Below are positions 48,110 through 57,482 of a stretch of DNA of 64,000 bases, piece after piece (position 1 is the first letter of the stretch; the number at the start of each line of letters is the position of its first letter). The position numbers and the translations under genes were made by a program. The DNA lies in the NCBI GenBank assembly GCA_003265435.1, contig NOXC01000001.1, forward strand, positions 186,001 to 250,000. Reading direction: 5' to 3'. Source of the DNA: Cellvibrionaceae bacterium AOL6. Lineage in GTDB: Bacteria > Pseudomonadota > Gammaproteobacteria > Pseudomonadales > Cellvibrionaceae. The notes under the pieces were generated by a model. It searched no databases, was not told the DNA's origin, and saw only the letters and a list, made by a program, of their open reading frames with translations.

Positions 48110-48133
48110 AGGGCGCTTCGGCGCCCTTTTTTT
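48110..48133 (+). terminator. Rho-independent terminator of the sulfatase gene
   Basis: GGGCGC-TTCG-GCGCCC with a stable TTCG tetraloop, followed by seven T residues, 17 bases after the sulfatase stop. Confidence 0.95.
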
Positions 48134-48214
48134 GGCCTGGATAGGGCGCTATCGGCCACCCTCGCTGTGCTACCATAGCGCTATTTTCTCCACCAGTTAT
48201 TATCGGAAAGACCT

Positions 48215-48667
48215 ATGCCTGTTTGGCTCCTTGCGCTGGGCCTGCTAAGCATCGCTGTACTCAGCGGGATTGCCCTCTATCTGCACTTTCAATTGCACCG
48301 ACAACGTGTACGTCAGCGCGCTCAAGCAGAGGAAATGCAAGCCGCGGTCGAGAAAAAGCAGGAAGAGGCCAAAACCAGCATTCGACTGATTGCACGTGCC
48401 TACCTAGTCGATGATGTCGAACTCGCCGAGGCGAGCGTCCGTATTCATCATTTATTGGGCTACGTTGATATGGATGAAGAGGCACGCAACGAAGTTCGCG
48501 CCTTTGATGAAGTTGCCAAGCGGATCGCCCACATTCCCATGCTTGAGCAATGGCGCGCCCTTGATCGGGAAACGCGCGACCACCACCGTGAGACCATTGC
48601 TCAGGTCGAATCGGAGTTTGAAGATTTCGCCCGCAAATCGGCCGAGCGCCTCAAAGATCTCGCGTAA
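48215..48667 (+). CDS. DUF2489 family membrane protein
   Basis: 150 residues. One N-terminal helix ('WLLALGLLSIAVLSGIALYLHFQL'), then a basic, heptad-rich region ('RQRVRQRAQAEEMQAAVEKKQEEAKTSIRLIARAYLVDDVELAEASVRIHHLL') and a helical C-terminal domain, matching DUF2489. Function unknown. It is placed between the sulfatase terminator and gmk, with its own leader. Confidence 0.85.
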   Translation: MPVWLLALGLLSIAVLSGIALYLHFQLHRQRVRQRAQAEEMQAAVEKKQEEAKTSIRLIARAYLVDDVELAEASVRIHHLLGYVDMDEEARNEVRAFDEVAKRIAHIPMLEQWRALDRETRDHHRETIAQVESEFEDFARKSAERLKDLA

Positions 48668-48755
48668 CGCCTGTGCTATTATCCCCGCTCTCTAAACCAA
48701 GGGGGCGGAGCTCGGCTACACTGTTACTCAGTACCTCGGACTCCGTTCACTTTAA

Positions 48756-49412
<657 letters not shown>

Positions 49413-49444
49413 CTAGTCATTTTTCGTACAATTTCATCCCTTTT

Positions 49445-49501
49445 GCTCTGCGGGCCCTCGGGCCGGTGTGTTTTCGCCAGAAAACTGAGGTCAGGCAGAG
49501 C
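49445..49501 (+). promoter_or_regulatory. Inverted repeat in the rpoZ upstream region
   Basis: GCTCTGC at 49445-49451 and GCAGAGC at 49495-49501 could close a 57-base structured leader ahead of rpoZ. A GGCCC-TC-GGGCC core inside could terminate part of gmk transcripts. The role is uncertain. Confidence 0.25.
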
Positions 49502-49530
49502 TCCAGATTACTTTAGATAGTGGAATATTC

Positions 49531-49815
49531 ATGGCTCGAATTACTGTAGAAGATTGCTTGCAATACGTAGACAATCGTTTTGAACTGGTCCTGTTGGGCA
49601 GCCGTCGCGCGCGTCAAATCGCGGTGATGGGCAAAGAGCCTCTGGTACCCGTCGACAACGACAAGCCCACCGTGATCGCCCTGCGCGAGATCGAAGAAGG
49701 CCTGATCGATGTGGCCACCCTGAACGAAGCCGAAGCGGAAGACGAAGGTTTTGAAGACCTGGTCAACCTCGATGCCGCTGAAGGCGACCTGAATCTGGGC
49801 GACCTGCGCGGTTAG
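49531..49815 (+). CDS. rpoZ: RNA polymerase omega subunit
   Basis: 94 residues, standard length. N-terminal '[31 protein letters not shown]' and '[16 protein letters not shown]' are characteristic, followed by an acidic tail ('[27 protein letters not shown]'). Omega helps assemble RNA polymerase and forms one of the ppGpp sites; its gene sits before spoT, which sets ppGpp levels. Confidence 0.97.
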   Translation: MARITVEDCLQYVDNRFELVLLGSRRARQIAVMGKEPLVPVDNDKPTVIALREIEEGLIDVATLNEAEAEDEGFEDLVNLDAAEGDLNLGDLRG

Positions 49816-49838
49816 TCGGGAGGCGACGTATCGACTAT

Positions 49839-51986
49839 ATGGAGGACCTCTCACCTGCTCTCACGATTGACTCGTTCGCTCACAGGTTATCCTCCTATCT
49901 TGAGCCCGCTCAGGTTTCGGCCGTAAAGCGGGCTTACTACTACGCCGAGCAAGCCCACATGGGCCAATTTCGGCGCAGTGGCGACCCCTACATCACCCAC
50001 CCCCTCCAAGTCGCGAATATTCTCGCCAGTATCCATATGGACCATCAGACCCTGATGGCCGCGATGCTGCACGATGTGATTGAAGACACCGGCATTCCCA
50101 AGCGCTCCATCGACGAGCAATTTGGTGATACGGTGGCCGAACTGGTGGATGGGGTCAGTAAACTCGCCAAAATCGAATACGAGACGCAGGCGGAAAAGCA
50201 GGCCGAAAACTTCCAGAAAATGGCCTTGGCGATGGCCAAAGACCTGCGCGTCGTGGTCATCAAACTGAGCGACCGCCTACATAACATGCGCACCTTAGGC
50301 GTGATGCCGCCTGAAAAGAAGCGCCGCATTGCCAAAGAAACCCTCGAAATTTACTCCCCCATCGCCCAGCGCCTGGGCATGAACGACTGGCGAGTGGAAT
50401 TCGAGGACCAGTGCTTCAAAGCCATGCATCCGCTGCGCTCAACACGCCTGCAAGCCTCACTGCAAAACGTGCGCGGCAACCGTCGCTCCATTGTCGAGAA
50501 GATCCAGCTCGCGATTGAAGAACGACTGCAGCGCGATGGCATCAGCGGACTGGTGATTGGCCGTGAAAAGCATCTGTACAGCATCTACCAGAAGATGCGT
50601 ACAAAGCACAAAAGTTTTAAAGAAATCATGGACGTGTATGCCTTTCGCATCATCGTCGATGAAATCGACACCTGTTACCGTACGCTCGGCTCGATTCACA
50701 ACCTGTATAAGCCCATCCCCGGTGAATTTAAAGACTATATCGCCATCCCCAAGGTGAACGGCTATCAGTCCCTGCACACCGTGGTGATCGGCAAACAGGG
50801 CGTGCCGATTGAGGTGCAGATTCGCACTAAAGAGATGGACGAGCTGGCTAGCTCCGGAGTTGCCGCGCACTGGCTCTACAAGAGTAAAGACGCAAACGAC
50901 CCCACCACAGTCGCGAGTTTTGATCGGGCCAACCGCTGGATCAAGCGGCTCATGGAGATCAAACAACACACACACAGTTCGCTGGAATTCGTCGAGAACG
51001 TCAAAATCGATCTGTTTAAAGACGAGGTCTATGTCTTCACGCCCAAGGGCGCGATCATCGAGCTACCAAGTGGCGCGACTGCCGTCGACTTCGCCTATGC
51101 GGTGCACACCGACATCGGTAACCGCTGTGTTGCCTGCCGCGTCAATGACAGGCCCGCGCCGCTGTCGCAACGCCTCGAGAGCGGACAAAAGATCAAGATC
51201 ATCACCTCAGAGCGCTCACAGCCAAACCCGAACTGGCTCAATTTTGTGGTGACTGCCAAAGCACGCAGCGCCATCCGACACTATCTGAAGCATCAGCGCC
51301 ACACCGAGTCCATAGAGCTCGGCAAACGCATGCTGGAACGCGCGCTGATTCACGTCCACCGCGACCTGAATTCGCTGAGCGACGAGCACTACGGCCAACT
51401 GCTCGCACAAACCAATACCGATTCCATTGATGAGCTGTTCGAAGCGATTGGCTTGGGCCGCATCACGGCAGCCAATGCGGTGAAAGCCCTCGATCCGGAT
51501 GCGAATGTCGAAAGCAGCAGCCCGGCGCCGATAACAATCGATCGTGCCGATGGTGTGCTTATCAGCTTTGCCCGCTGCTGCTGGCCGATTCCCGGCGACC
51601 CGATTGTCGGCCACTTGAGCGCCGACAAAGGCATCGTTGTGCATCGCGAAAACTGCAACAATGTGATCGACCTGAAGAGCAAAAAAGAAAACATCGCGGA
51701 GACAAACTGGTCGGCCGATATTAAAGGCGAGTTCCTCGTCGATATCCGCGTAGAAGTGATGAGTGAACGCGGTATCATTGCCTCGCTCGCCACCCGCCTA
51801 TCGCGTTCAGGGACCAGTATCGAACGGATTCAGGTAGACGAGCGCGATGCCGAGCACAGCGTGATTACCCTGACCGTTGCGGTCGAAAATCGCGTGCACC
51901 TGGCAAATGTGATGCGCTCAGTGCGTACAATGCAGCCGGTACAACGAATTTATCGAGTGAAAAACCATAAGAAAACGCGCCAGTAA
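49839..51986 (+). CDS. spoT: Bifunctional (p)ppGpp synthetase/hydrolase SpoT
   Basis: 715 residues. An N-terminal HD hydrolase domain with '[20 protein letters not shown]' and '[15 protein letters not shown]', the synthetase domain ('[32 protein letters not shown]', '[20 protein letters not shown]'), a TGS domain ('[32 protein letters not shown]'), a helical and zinc-finger-like region with '[13 protein letters not shown]', and an ACT domain at the end. Both catalytic domains look complete, so it should be able to make and break the alarmone. Co-oriented with rpoZ, 23 bases away, and with ridA after it. Confidence 0.97.
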   Translation: MEDLSPALTIDSFAHRLSSYLEPAQVSAVKRAYYYAEQAHMGQFRRSGDPYITHPLQVANILASIHMDHQTLMAAMLHDVIEDTGIPKRSIDEQFGDTVAELVDGVSKLAKIEYETQAEKQAENFQKMALAMAKDLRVVVIKLSDRLHNMRTLGVMPPEKKRRIAKETLEIYSPIAQRLGMNDWRVEFEDQCFKAMHPLRSTRLQASLQNVRGNRRSIVEKIQLAIEERLQRDGISGLVIGREKHLYSIYQKMRTKHKSFKEIMDVYAFRIIVDEIDTCYRTLGSIHNLYKPIPGEFKDYIAIPKVNGYQSLHTVVIGKQGVPIEVQIRTKEMDELASSGVAAHWLYKSKDANDPTTVASFDRANRWIKRLMEIKQHTHSSLEFVENVKIDLFKDEVYVFTPKGAIIELPSGATAVDFAYAVHTDIGNRCVACRVNDRPAPLSQRLESGQKIKIITSERSQPNPNWLNFVVTAKARSAIRHYLKHQRHTESIELGKRMLERALIHVHRDLNSLSDEHYGQLLAQTNTDSIDELFEAIGLGRITAANAVKALDPDANVESSSPAPITIDRADGVLISFARCCWPIPGDPIVGHLSADKGIVVHRENCNNVIDLKSKKENIAETNWSADIKGEFLVDIRVEVMSERGIIASLATRLSRSGTSIERIQVDERDAEHSVITLTVAVENRVHLANVMRSVRTMQPVQRIYRVKNHKKTRQ

Positions 51987-52011
51987 GCACTGGCGAACGG
52001 GGAGGTCAGCT

Positions 52012-52395
52012 ATGCCAAATAAAGCCATAATTCATTCTAAAACCGCACCAGAAGCCATCGGCACCTACTCGCAAGCCGTAAAGGTGGGTGATACCGTCTA
52101 TTTATCGGGCCAGATCCCATTGATCCCCGAAACGATGGAGCTGATCGAAGGCGACTTCGAGGCTCAGGCGGAGCAAGTCTTTAAAAACCTGCAGGCCGTA
52201 TGTGAAGCCGCCAATGGCGAACTCGCCTGCATAGTTAAGCTGAATATCTATCTGACCGATCTCAGCTATTTCCCGATTGTGAACGACGTCATGGGCCGCT
52301 ACTTCAGCCAGCCCTACCCCGCACGCGCGGCCATCGGCATCAGCCAACTGCCCAAAGGCGCATTGATCGAAGCCGACGGCATCATGGTCGTATAG
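52012..52395 (+). CDS. ridA: RidA, 2-iminobutanoate/2-iminopropanoate deaminase
   Basis: 127 residues of the YjgF/YER057c/UK114 family. Motifs '[26 protein letters not shown]', '[20 protein letters not shown]', the key arginine in '[26 protein letters not shown]', and the final acidic residue. It hydrolyses reactive enamines/imines made by PLP enzymes. GGGGAGG ribosome site seven bases upstream; last gene of the gmk block. Confidence 0.96.
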   Translation: MPNKAIIHSKTAPEAIGTYSQAVKVGDTVYLSGQIPLIPETMELIEGDFEAQAEQVFKNLQAVCEAANGELACIVKLNIYLTDLSYFPIVNDVMGRYFSQPYPARAAIGISQLPKGALIEADGIMVV

Positions 52396-52400
52396 CTCTC

Positions 52401-52437
52401 AACGTATGCGATGGGGTCAGACCCCACCGCATACGTT
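52401..52437. terminator. Composite hairpin between convergent genes, with a TGGGGTCAGACCCCA core
   Basis: Outer arms AACGTATGCG (52401-52410) and CGCATACGTT (52428-52437) enclose an inner TGGGGT-CAG-ACCCCA palindrome. It lies in the 47-base gap between ridA and the convergent lipoprotein gene and could terminate both. The core resembles GGGGTCAGA-type repeats scattered in many proteobacterial genomes. Confidence 0.65.
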
Positions 52438-52442
52438 ACCGC

Positions 52443-53018
52443 TTAGTGTTGCCACTCTTGCTCTAGGACGCTCGCCACGCCGGCTTCGAGCTTGACCTCT
52501 TTGCGGCTTTCAGTGCCATCGGCATCGACCGCATAAAACTCGTAGACCGTGATATCGGTACCGTATTGCTGACTTTCGATGATACGCTTCGGCGCAAAGT
52601 CCGGAGCGTTTTGTGAGAGCGCGACCGCGACATTCGGGGGAAGCTGTTCCCAGACGAGATCGCGTTGTACCTCAACGATTGCCCAGCCTGTCTCGGTTTG
52701 CAGCATATCGAACTCGATTTCACGACCGTCTAGCTCACCCTCAATATCGAGGTAGACTTTGTCGTGTTTAAATTCCTTTTCGGCCTCGGCCACGACAAAG
52801 CCTGGATGCAGCTCGCGTATCGTTTGCATGGCCTGCTCTGGTATCTCGGTGAGTGCCAGCTCGACCTTCTCGTTCAAGGTGGCGCCAATTTTGGCTTCCT
52901 TGGCCGGCGCTTCCTCAGTCACCTCCGGTGCAGACGTGTCGTCATTTGTACAGGCACCCAGCCCGACCACAATCACGCCACACGCAAGCCAACGCGACGT
53001 CTTTGAATTCAGTTTCAT
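52443..53018 (-). CDS. PepSY-like lipoprotein
   Basis: 191 residues. Signal peptide with lipobox 'LGAC' and an acidic, Ala/Pro-rich linker. Two similar halves follow, each resembling the PepSY-like fold: 'LALTEIPEQAMQTIRELHPGFVVAEAEKEFKHDKVYLDIEGELDGREIEFDMLQTETG', then 'LPPNVAVALSQNAPDFAPKRIIESQQYGTDITVYEFYAVDADGT'. Such proteins are periplasmic and sometimes inhibit or sense proteases. It is divergent from the spondin-domain operon (207-base gap) and may belong to the same envelope regulon. Identification to fold is tentative. Confidence 0.65.
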   Translation of the reverse strand: MKLNSKTSRWLACGVIVVGLGACTNDDTSAPEVTEEAPAKEAKIGATLNEKVELALTEIPEQAMQTIRELHPGFVVAEAEKEFKHDKVYLDIEGELDGREIEFDMLQTETGWAIVEVQRDLVWEQLPPNVAVALSQNAPDFAPKRIIESQQYGTDITVYEFYAVDADGTESRKEVKLEAGVASVLEQEWQH

Positions 53019-53225
53019 ACCTTATCCCCGCTATCACTATTATTGGATGAACAATTGGAAACCCCAACCGGACTTCCCAAAAGCCATGATGCGTTGAAAG
53101 CACAGCGGTCTGCAAGTCATTTGACCAAAGGCCGCGCGTGATACATTCGTGATAGAACCGTGACGGAGGGGGGATACTTGCTCATTAAGCTTTGTGCCAC
53201 ACCCAAATAACACGAGGATTGTGTC

Positions 53226-53924
53226 ATGAAGCTACGTCATACGCTGCTTGGACTGCTTGCAATGGCAGGCACTGCGAGCACTCAAGCCGAAGTACTGGAC
53301 ATCGAAGTGGTCAACCTGACCCACGGTATCTATTTCACTCCTATTCTTGTCGCTGCACACGACGGTGACGTCGCCCTGTTTGAGCCCGGGGCCAGCGCCA
53401 GTGCTGAGCTCGCCGCGATGGCAGAAGGTGGAGACATTTCCGGACTGTCTGCGAATGTGATGGCCGCCGGCGGTGCTGTGGTCGAAAACCCGGCAGAAGG
53501 CCTGCTTGGGCCCGCCGCCACAGTCATGATTGAAGACATGGATACGGGCGACCTCGGCTATTTGAGCCTAACGGCGATGTTGTTGCCGACGAATGACGGC
53601 TTTGTCGGCATGAATAGCTGGGCCATCCCCGAAAGCCCCGGCACCTACACGGTCTACCTGAACGCCTACGACGCCGGTACTGAAGCCAACGACGAAATCG
53701 TTAACGGTGGAGGCATGCCCGGTGTACCTGGAATTCCCGTCAACCCGGGTGAGGATGGCGGTAGTGGTGGGACCGGTGTGACCATGGAAGAGACAAACCC
53801 CATGGTCCACATTCACCGCGGAAACCTCGGCGACACCATGGCGGACGGAGGCCCCAGTGATCTGGACTCTCGTATTCATCGCTGGTTGAACCCTGTGGCC
53901 AAACTCATCATCACCGTCGAGTAA
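53226..53924 (+). CDS. Exported spondin-domain protein
   Basis: 232 residues. Signal peptide 'HTLLGLLAMAGTASTQAEV' and a spondin_N-like beta-sandwich: 'LDIEVVNLTHGIYFTPILVAAHDGDVALFEPGASASAELAAMAEGGD', 'GFVGMNSWAIPESPGTYTVYLNAYDAGTEANDE', and the final 'NPMVHIHRGNLGD'. A Gly/Pro-rich insert lies near residues 160-180. Bacterial spondin_N proteins are secreted and of unknown function; they share the fold of eukaryotic F-spondin matrix proteins. It is followed ten bases later by a second, diverged spondin gene. Confidence 0.82.
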   Translation: MKLRHTLLGLLAMAGTASTQAEVLDIEVVNLTHGIYFTPILVAAHDGDVALFEPGASASAELAAMAEGGDISGLSANVMAAGGAVVENPAEGLLGPAATVMIEDMDTGDLGYLSLTAMLLPTNDGFVGMNSWAIPESPGTYTVYLNAYDAGTEANDEIVNGGGMPGVPGIPVNPGEDGGSGGTGVTMEETNPMVHIHRGNLGDTMADGGPSDLDSRIHRWLNPVAKLIITVE

Positions 53925-53934
53925 GGAGGCCATT

Positions 53935-54837
53935 ATGACGCTCTATCCTGGAATCAGACTGAGCCTCGCCGCTGGGGCGCTCGGACTGCTACTCACTGCC
54001 TGTGGCGGTGACGACAACGACGACGACATTACTGCCTTGCAACAGCAAGTTGCCGATTTGCAGACGGAGATTGACGCGCTGGCCATGGCCGACAGCGACC
54101 TTTCGACTACCTTGGCCGACCTTTCGGCTCAGCTCGAAGCACTCGAAGCCCGCAGCGTCTCCGACGAGGAACTGGCTGCGTTGTCGATGGAACTCGAGGC
54201 ATTGACCGAACACATCGAAGCCTTGCAGCTTGCCTCACAGACTTGGTACGAAATCACCCTGACCAACCTGAGTGCCAATCAACCACTGGCCCCGGCTGCG
54301 CTGATCCTGCACGATATGGACTACCGTGGGTGGATGGCAGGCATGCCCGCCTCTGCCGGTTTAGAGCTACTTGCCGAATCGGGTTCGCCTGCAGACTTTC
54401 TCGCGGAAGCGGATAGCCCCTACGCCTCAATGGGCGGCGGCGCTATACTCATGCCGGGAGAGCAAGTGACGTACAGCTTGTCCACAAATTGGCAGCCCTA
54501 TCTTGCACTGACAGTGGCGTCGATGCCGGTGAACACCAACGACGCGTTTGCGGGTGTGACGGGATGGGCTATCGGTGGACTGCTACCCGGAGACAGTGTA
54601 AGCACACACTTACATGTGTACGACGCCGGTACCGAAGCCAATACGGAAACCGCCGAGACGATACCGGGCCCTGCTGCCGGTGGGGAAGGGTATAACGCCG
54701 CACGCGACGATTTGGTGGATGCGGTGGCCTTACACCGTGGTGTCGTCAGCGCGGACGACGGGTATGCCGAATCCGCACTTGATCAGAGCCATCGTTTTGA
54801 TCAGGGTATGCTTGCCGTGACTGTACTGCGACGCTAG
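53935..54837 (+). CDS. Spondin-domain lipoprotein with N-terminal coiled coil
   Basis: 300 residues. Lipoprotein signal ending 'LLTACGG', an acidic stretch 'DDNDDD', then a coiled coil ('ITALQQQVADLQTEIDALAMADSDLSTTLADLSAQLEALEAR') of about 75 residues. A spondin_N-like domain follows, with 'YEITLTNLSANQPLAPAALILHD', 'AFAGVTGWAIGGLLPGDSVSTHLHVYDAGTEANTE' and 'ALHRGVVS'. The shared 'YDAGTEAN' segment and layout show it arose by duplication of the preceding gene. It has a perfect AAGGAGG ribosome site. It probably anchors the spondin domain away from the membrane. Confidence 0.82.
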   Translation: MTLYPGIRLSLAAGALGLLLTACGGDDNDDDITALQQQVADLQTEIDALAMADSDLSTTLADLSAQLEALEARSVSDEELAALSMELEALTEHIEALQLASQTWYEITLTNLSANQPLAPAALILHDMDYRGWMAGMPASAGLELLAESGSPADFLAEADSPYASMGGGAILMPGEQVTYSLSTNWQPYLALTVASMPVNTNDAFAGVTGWAIGGLLPGDSVSTHLHVYDAGTEANTETAETIPGPAAGGEGYNAARDDLVDAVALHRGVVSADDGYAESALDQSHRFDQGMLAVTVLRR

Positions 54838-54851
54838 TTCCTCCGCGTCAA

Positions 54852-54879
54852 TGCTCAGCCCGCGCACGCGGGTTGAGCA
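54852..54879 (+). terminator. Hairpin after the spondin gene pair
   Basis: TGCTCAGCCCGCG (54852-54864) pairs with CGCGGGTTGAGCA (54867-54879) over 13 positions (one G-U) around CA, 14 bases after the stop. T-run is short, so it may attenuate rather than fully stop transcription into the two-component genes 26 bases on. Confidence 0.6.
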
Positions 54880-54905
54880 ACTTAATCAGACTTTGAGTAA
54901 CAAAG

Positions 54906-55619
54906 ATGACCGCACACATACTCGTCGTAGAAGACCAGCAAGACATCAGCGCCCTGATCGCGGTCAACCTCGAAAGCCTCAACTTCAGTGTCACTCAGGC
55001 CCATTCCGGCTTAAAAGGTTTCGAACTCGCCCAACAGGCGCGCTTCGACGCCATAGTCCTCGACATCATGCTCCCCGATATGAACGGCCTCGACGTGTGT
55101 CAGCATTTGCGCCAACAAGGCGACCATACCCCGATTTTAATGCTGACTGCGCGCAAAACCGAAGCCGACCGCGTCGTCGGCCTGGAAGTCGGCGCAGACG
55201 ATTACCTGACCAAACCCTTTAGTGTTAGAGAACTACAGGCGCGCATCAAAGCCCTGCTCCGGCGCGTGTCGTTTCACGAGAACGCACGGCAGGATCACAG
55301 CGAAGAGGACAGTGATGGCTGCCTGAATTTCGGTGAATTGAGCATCGATATTCACAAGCGCCAGGTACAGGTGCGAGGCAAGCCCATCCCGCTCACGGCC
55401 AAAGAATTCGACCTTCTACTGTATATGGCCAATTACCCCGGCAAGGTCTTTACCCGAGAACAGCTGCTGAATGCCGTTTGGGGTTATCAACACAACGGCT
55501 ACGAGCACACCGTCAACTCCCACATTAACCGCTTGCGCGCCAAGCTCGAACAGAACAGTGCCGAGCCGGAGTATGTTCTGACGGTATGGGGCGTGGGGTA
55601 CAAATTTTATGATTGCTAG
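54906..55619 (+). CDS. OmpR-family response regulator
   Basis: 237 residues. Receiver with phospho-acceptor D53 in 'IVLDIMLPDMNGLDVC', conserved 'ILMLTARKTEADRVVGLEVGADDYLTKPFSVRELQARI', and a winged-helix DNA-binding domain 'LTAKEFDLLLYMANYPGKVFTREQLLNAVWGYQHNGYEHTVNSHINRLRAKLE'. It overlaps the sensor kinase gene by 11 bases. The neighbours suggest it controls the spondin pair or the PepSY lipoprotein, in the manner of CpxR/BaeR-type envelope systems; targets are inferred. Confidence 0.93.
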   Translation: MTAHILVVEDQQDISALIAVNLESLNFSVTQAHSGLKGFELAQQARFDAIVLDIMLPDMNGLDVCQHLRQQGDHTPILMLTARKTEADRVVGLEVGADDYLTKPFSVRELQARIKALLRRVSFHENARQDHSEEDSDGCLNFGELSIDIHKRQVQVRGKPIPLTAKEFDLLLYMANYPGKVFTREQLLNAVWGYQHNGYEHTVNSHINRLRAKLEQNSAEPEYVLTVWGVGYKFYDC

Positions 55620-57117
55620 CCTGAGACACAGCCTCGCCGGACGCTTATCGCTGGCGATGGTCGGCCTGTTTATCCTTTTTGGCAGCCTCGCCGCATGGCT
55701 GTTGATTCACGCTTCCCGCAACTACGAACAAGAAGTCACGCAGCGCATCCATCACGACCTCGCCCAGCACGTCGTCGATCACTATCTACTGTATCGCGAT
55801 GGCAAACCCGACTACGAGGCCGCCAAAACCACATTCCACGATTTGATGATCTTGGGCGCCAATTTTGAGTTTTACCTCGTCAACAAGCACGGCAACATCG
55901 TCGCTTTCGACGCCAAGCCGGAAGAGGTCCAACTCCAAGACATTCGACTCGACCCAGTCAATGCCTTCCTTCAAGCCTCCGACGAGGCCGGCGTAATACT
56001 TGGCGACGACCCCAAAAACCCTGGTCGTCAGAAAGTGTTTTCCGTCGCACCGATTTATCAGATGGGTGAAGTCTACGGCTATCTTTATGTCGTGGTCGGC
56101 AGTCAGGCGCGAGACGCCCTGGAGAGTCGCCTTTGGAGCAGCAAAATGCTGTATTCAAGTATGGGCATTCTGATCTTGGTGGCCTGCTTGAGCCTGCTCG
56201 CCTTACTCGTGGTGCTGCGCTGGTTTACCCGCCCACTCCAACAGCTGACGCAACAGGTTCAAGCCGTTCGCGATGCCGGTTTCGACAGTTCACCCGAGAT
56301 CCAAATACCCCAGCTCGAAGCGCTCCGCCAGTGGCAGGGCGACAGCCACAACGATATTCACATTCTGGGCTATACCTTCGCGCAGGCACTGCAGACCCTG
56401 CAGCAACAATACGAACACGTGGTCTCGATTGATGATTTGCGCAAGGAGCTGCTGTCGCACGTCAGTCACGATCTGCGCACGCCGCTGGCGTCCTTGCTTG
56501 GCTACCTCGAAACCTGGGAAATACAGCAGTCTGACCTGAGCCCCGAAAAAAGCAGCGAATACATTTCGACGGCCCGCCGCAGCGCGCAGAAAATCGCGAT
56601 GCTGATTGAGCAATTGTTCGAGCTCGCTCATCTCGACGGCAACAACGTGCAAGTGCAACTCGAGCGTTTTTCAATCGCGGAGCTGGTGCAGGATGTGCTG
56701 CAGAAGTTTTCAATGGCAGCGGAGCAAAAAAACATACAGCTTCAGGTACGCCCTCAAGACAGCAGCATTCTCGTTCGGGCGGACATTGAAAAGATGGAAC
56801 GGGTGTTCACCAACCTGGTTGAGAATGCCCTGCGTCACACACCGGATGGTGGCAGTATCACTGTGCGCATTGAAGCGAGCTCTGGTTTCGTCTCCATCGA
56901 GGTCAGCGATACCGGCATCGGCATCCCCGAGCAGGACATCCCCTACATCTTTGACGCACATTTCAAAGCGGGCAACAGTGTACGTGAAAACACCGCACAC
57001 GGAGGCCTCGGGCTCGCGATTACTAAAAAATTGCTTGAGCTGCACGCGAGTGCGATCAGCGTGCACAGCCAGATGCACCGAGGCACCACGTTCCGCTTTG
57101 CCCTGCCCGCCGCTTAG
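55609..57117 (+). CDS. Sensor histidine kinase, partner of the OmpR-family regulator
   Basis: 502 residues. First helix 'LSLAMVGLFILFGSLAAWLLI', a periplasmic domain of about 135 residues, second helix 'LYSSMGILILVACLSLLALLVVLRWF', HAMP, HisKA 'RKELLSHVSHDLRTPLASLLGYLETW' with the phospho-acceptor His, and HATPase 'FTNLVENALRHTPDGGSI', 'VSDTGIGIPEQDIPYIFDAHFKAG', 'GGLGLAITKKLLELH'. The start overlaps the regulator gene, so the two are translationally coupled. The signal is unknown. Confidence 0.93.
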   Translation: MIASLRHSLAGRLSLAMVGLFILFGSLAAWLLIHASRNYEQEVTQRIHHDLAQHVVDHYLLYRDGKPDYEAAKTTFHDLMILGANFEFYLVNKHGNIVAFDAKPEEVQLQDIRLDPVNAFLQASDEAGVILGDDPKNPGRQKVFSVAPIYQMGEVYGYLYVVVGSQARDALESRLWSSKMLYSSMGILILVACLSLLALLVVLRWFTRPLQQLTQQVQAVRDAGFDSSPEIQIPQLEALRQWQGDSHNDIHILGYTFAQALQTLQQQYEHVVSIDDLRKELLSHVSHDLRTPLASLLGYLETWEIQQSDLSPEKSSEYISTARRSAQKIAMLIEQLFELAHLDGNNVQVQLERFSIAELVQDVLQKFSMAAEQKNIQLQVRPQDSSILVRADIEKMERVFTNLVENALRHTPDGGSITVRIEASSGFVSIEVSDTGIGIPEQDIPYIFDAHFKAGNSVRENTAHGGLGLAITKKLLELHASAISVHSQMHRGTTFRFALPAA

Positions 57118-57135
57118 TGCGAGCCCGCCTAGGCG

Positions 57136-57435
57136 CTACGATTTTTGCTCAAAAGCTTGCCGCTGTTCGGGTGTCGCCTCGCGTTGATAGCGGGCCTTCC
57201 ACTCTGAATACGGCATGCCATAAATACGTTCGCGGGCTTCGGCATCTTCAAGCGCGACACCGCGCTGCTCGGCTTCCGCCCGATACCATTTCGACAGGCA
57301 GTTGCGACAAAAGCCCGCCAGGTTCATCAGCTCAATATTTTGTACGTCTTTGCGCTCATCGAGGTGCGCCAACAGCTTGCGAAAAACGGCCGCTTCGATC
57401 TCGGTCTCAGTAGGTGTGTTCTCTGGGGAGCTCAT
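57136..57435 (-). CDS. DUF1244 family protein
   Basis: 99 residues matching DUF1244: 'FRKLLAHLDERKDVQNIELMNLAGFCRNCLSKWYRAEAEQRG' with two conserved cysteines, and 'ARERIYGMPYSEWKARYQREATPEQRQAFE'. Small cytoplasmic protein of unknown function found in many proteobacteria. Convergent with the sensor kinase, 18 bases apart. Confidence 0.9.
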   Translation of the reverse strand: MSSPENTPTETEIEAAVFRKLLAHLDERKDVQNIELMNLAGFCRNCLSKWYRAEAEQRGVALEDAEARERIYGMPYSEWKARYQREATPEQRQAFEQKS

Positions 57436-57482
57436 AATGTGGTCTTTGTCAGGTATCGATTGAAGTCATATACAGCGGGCGC

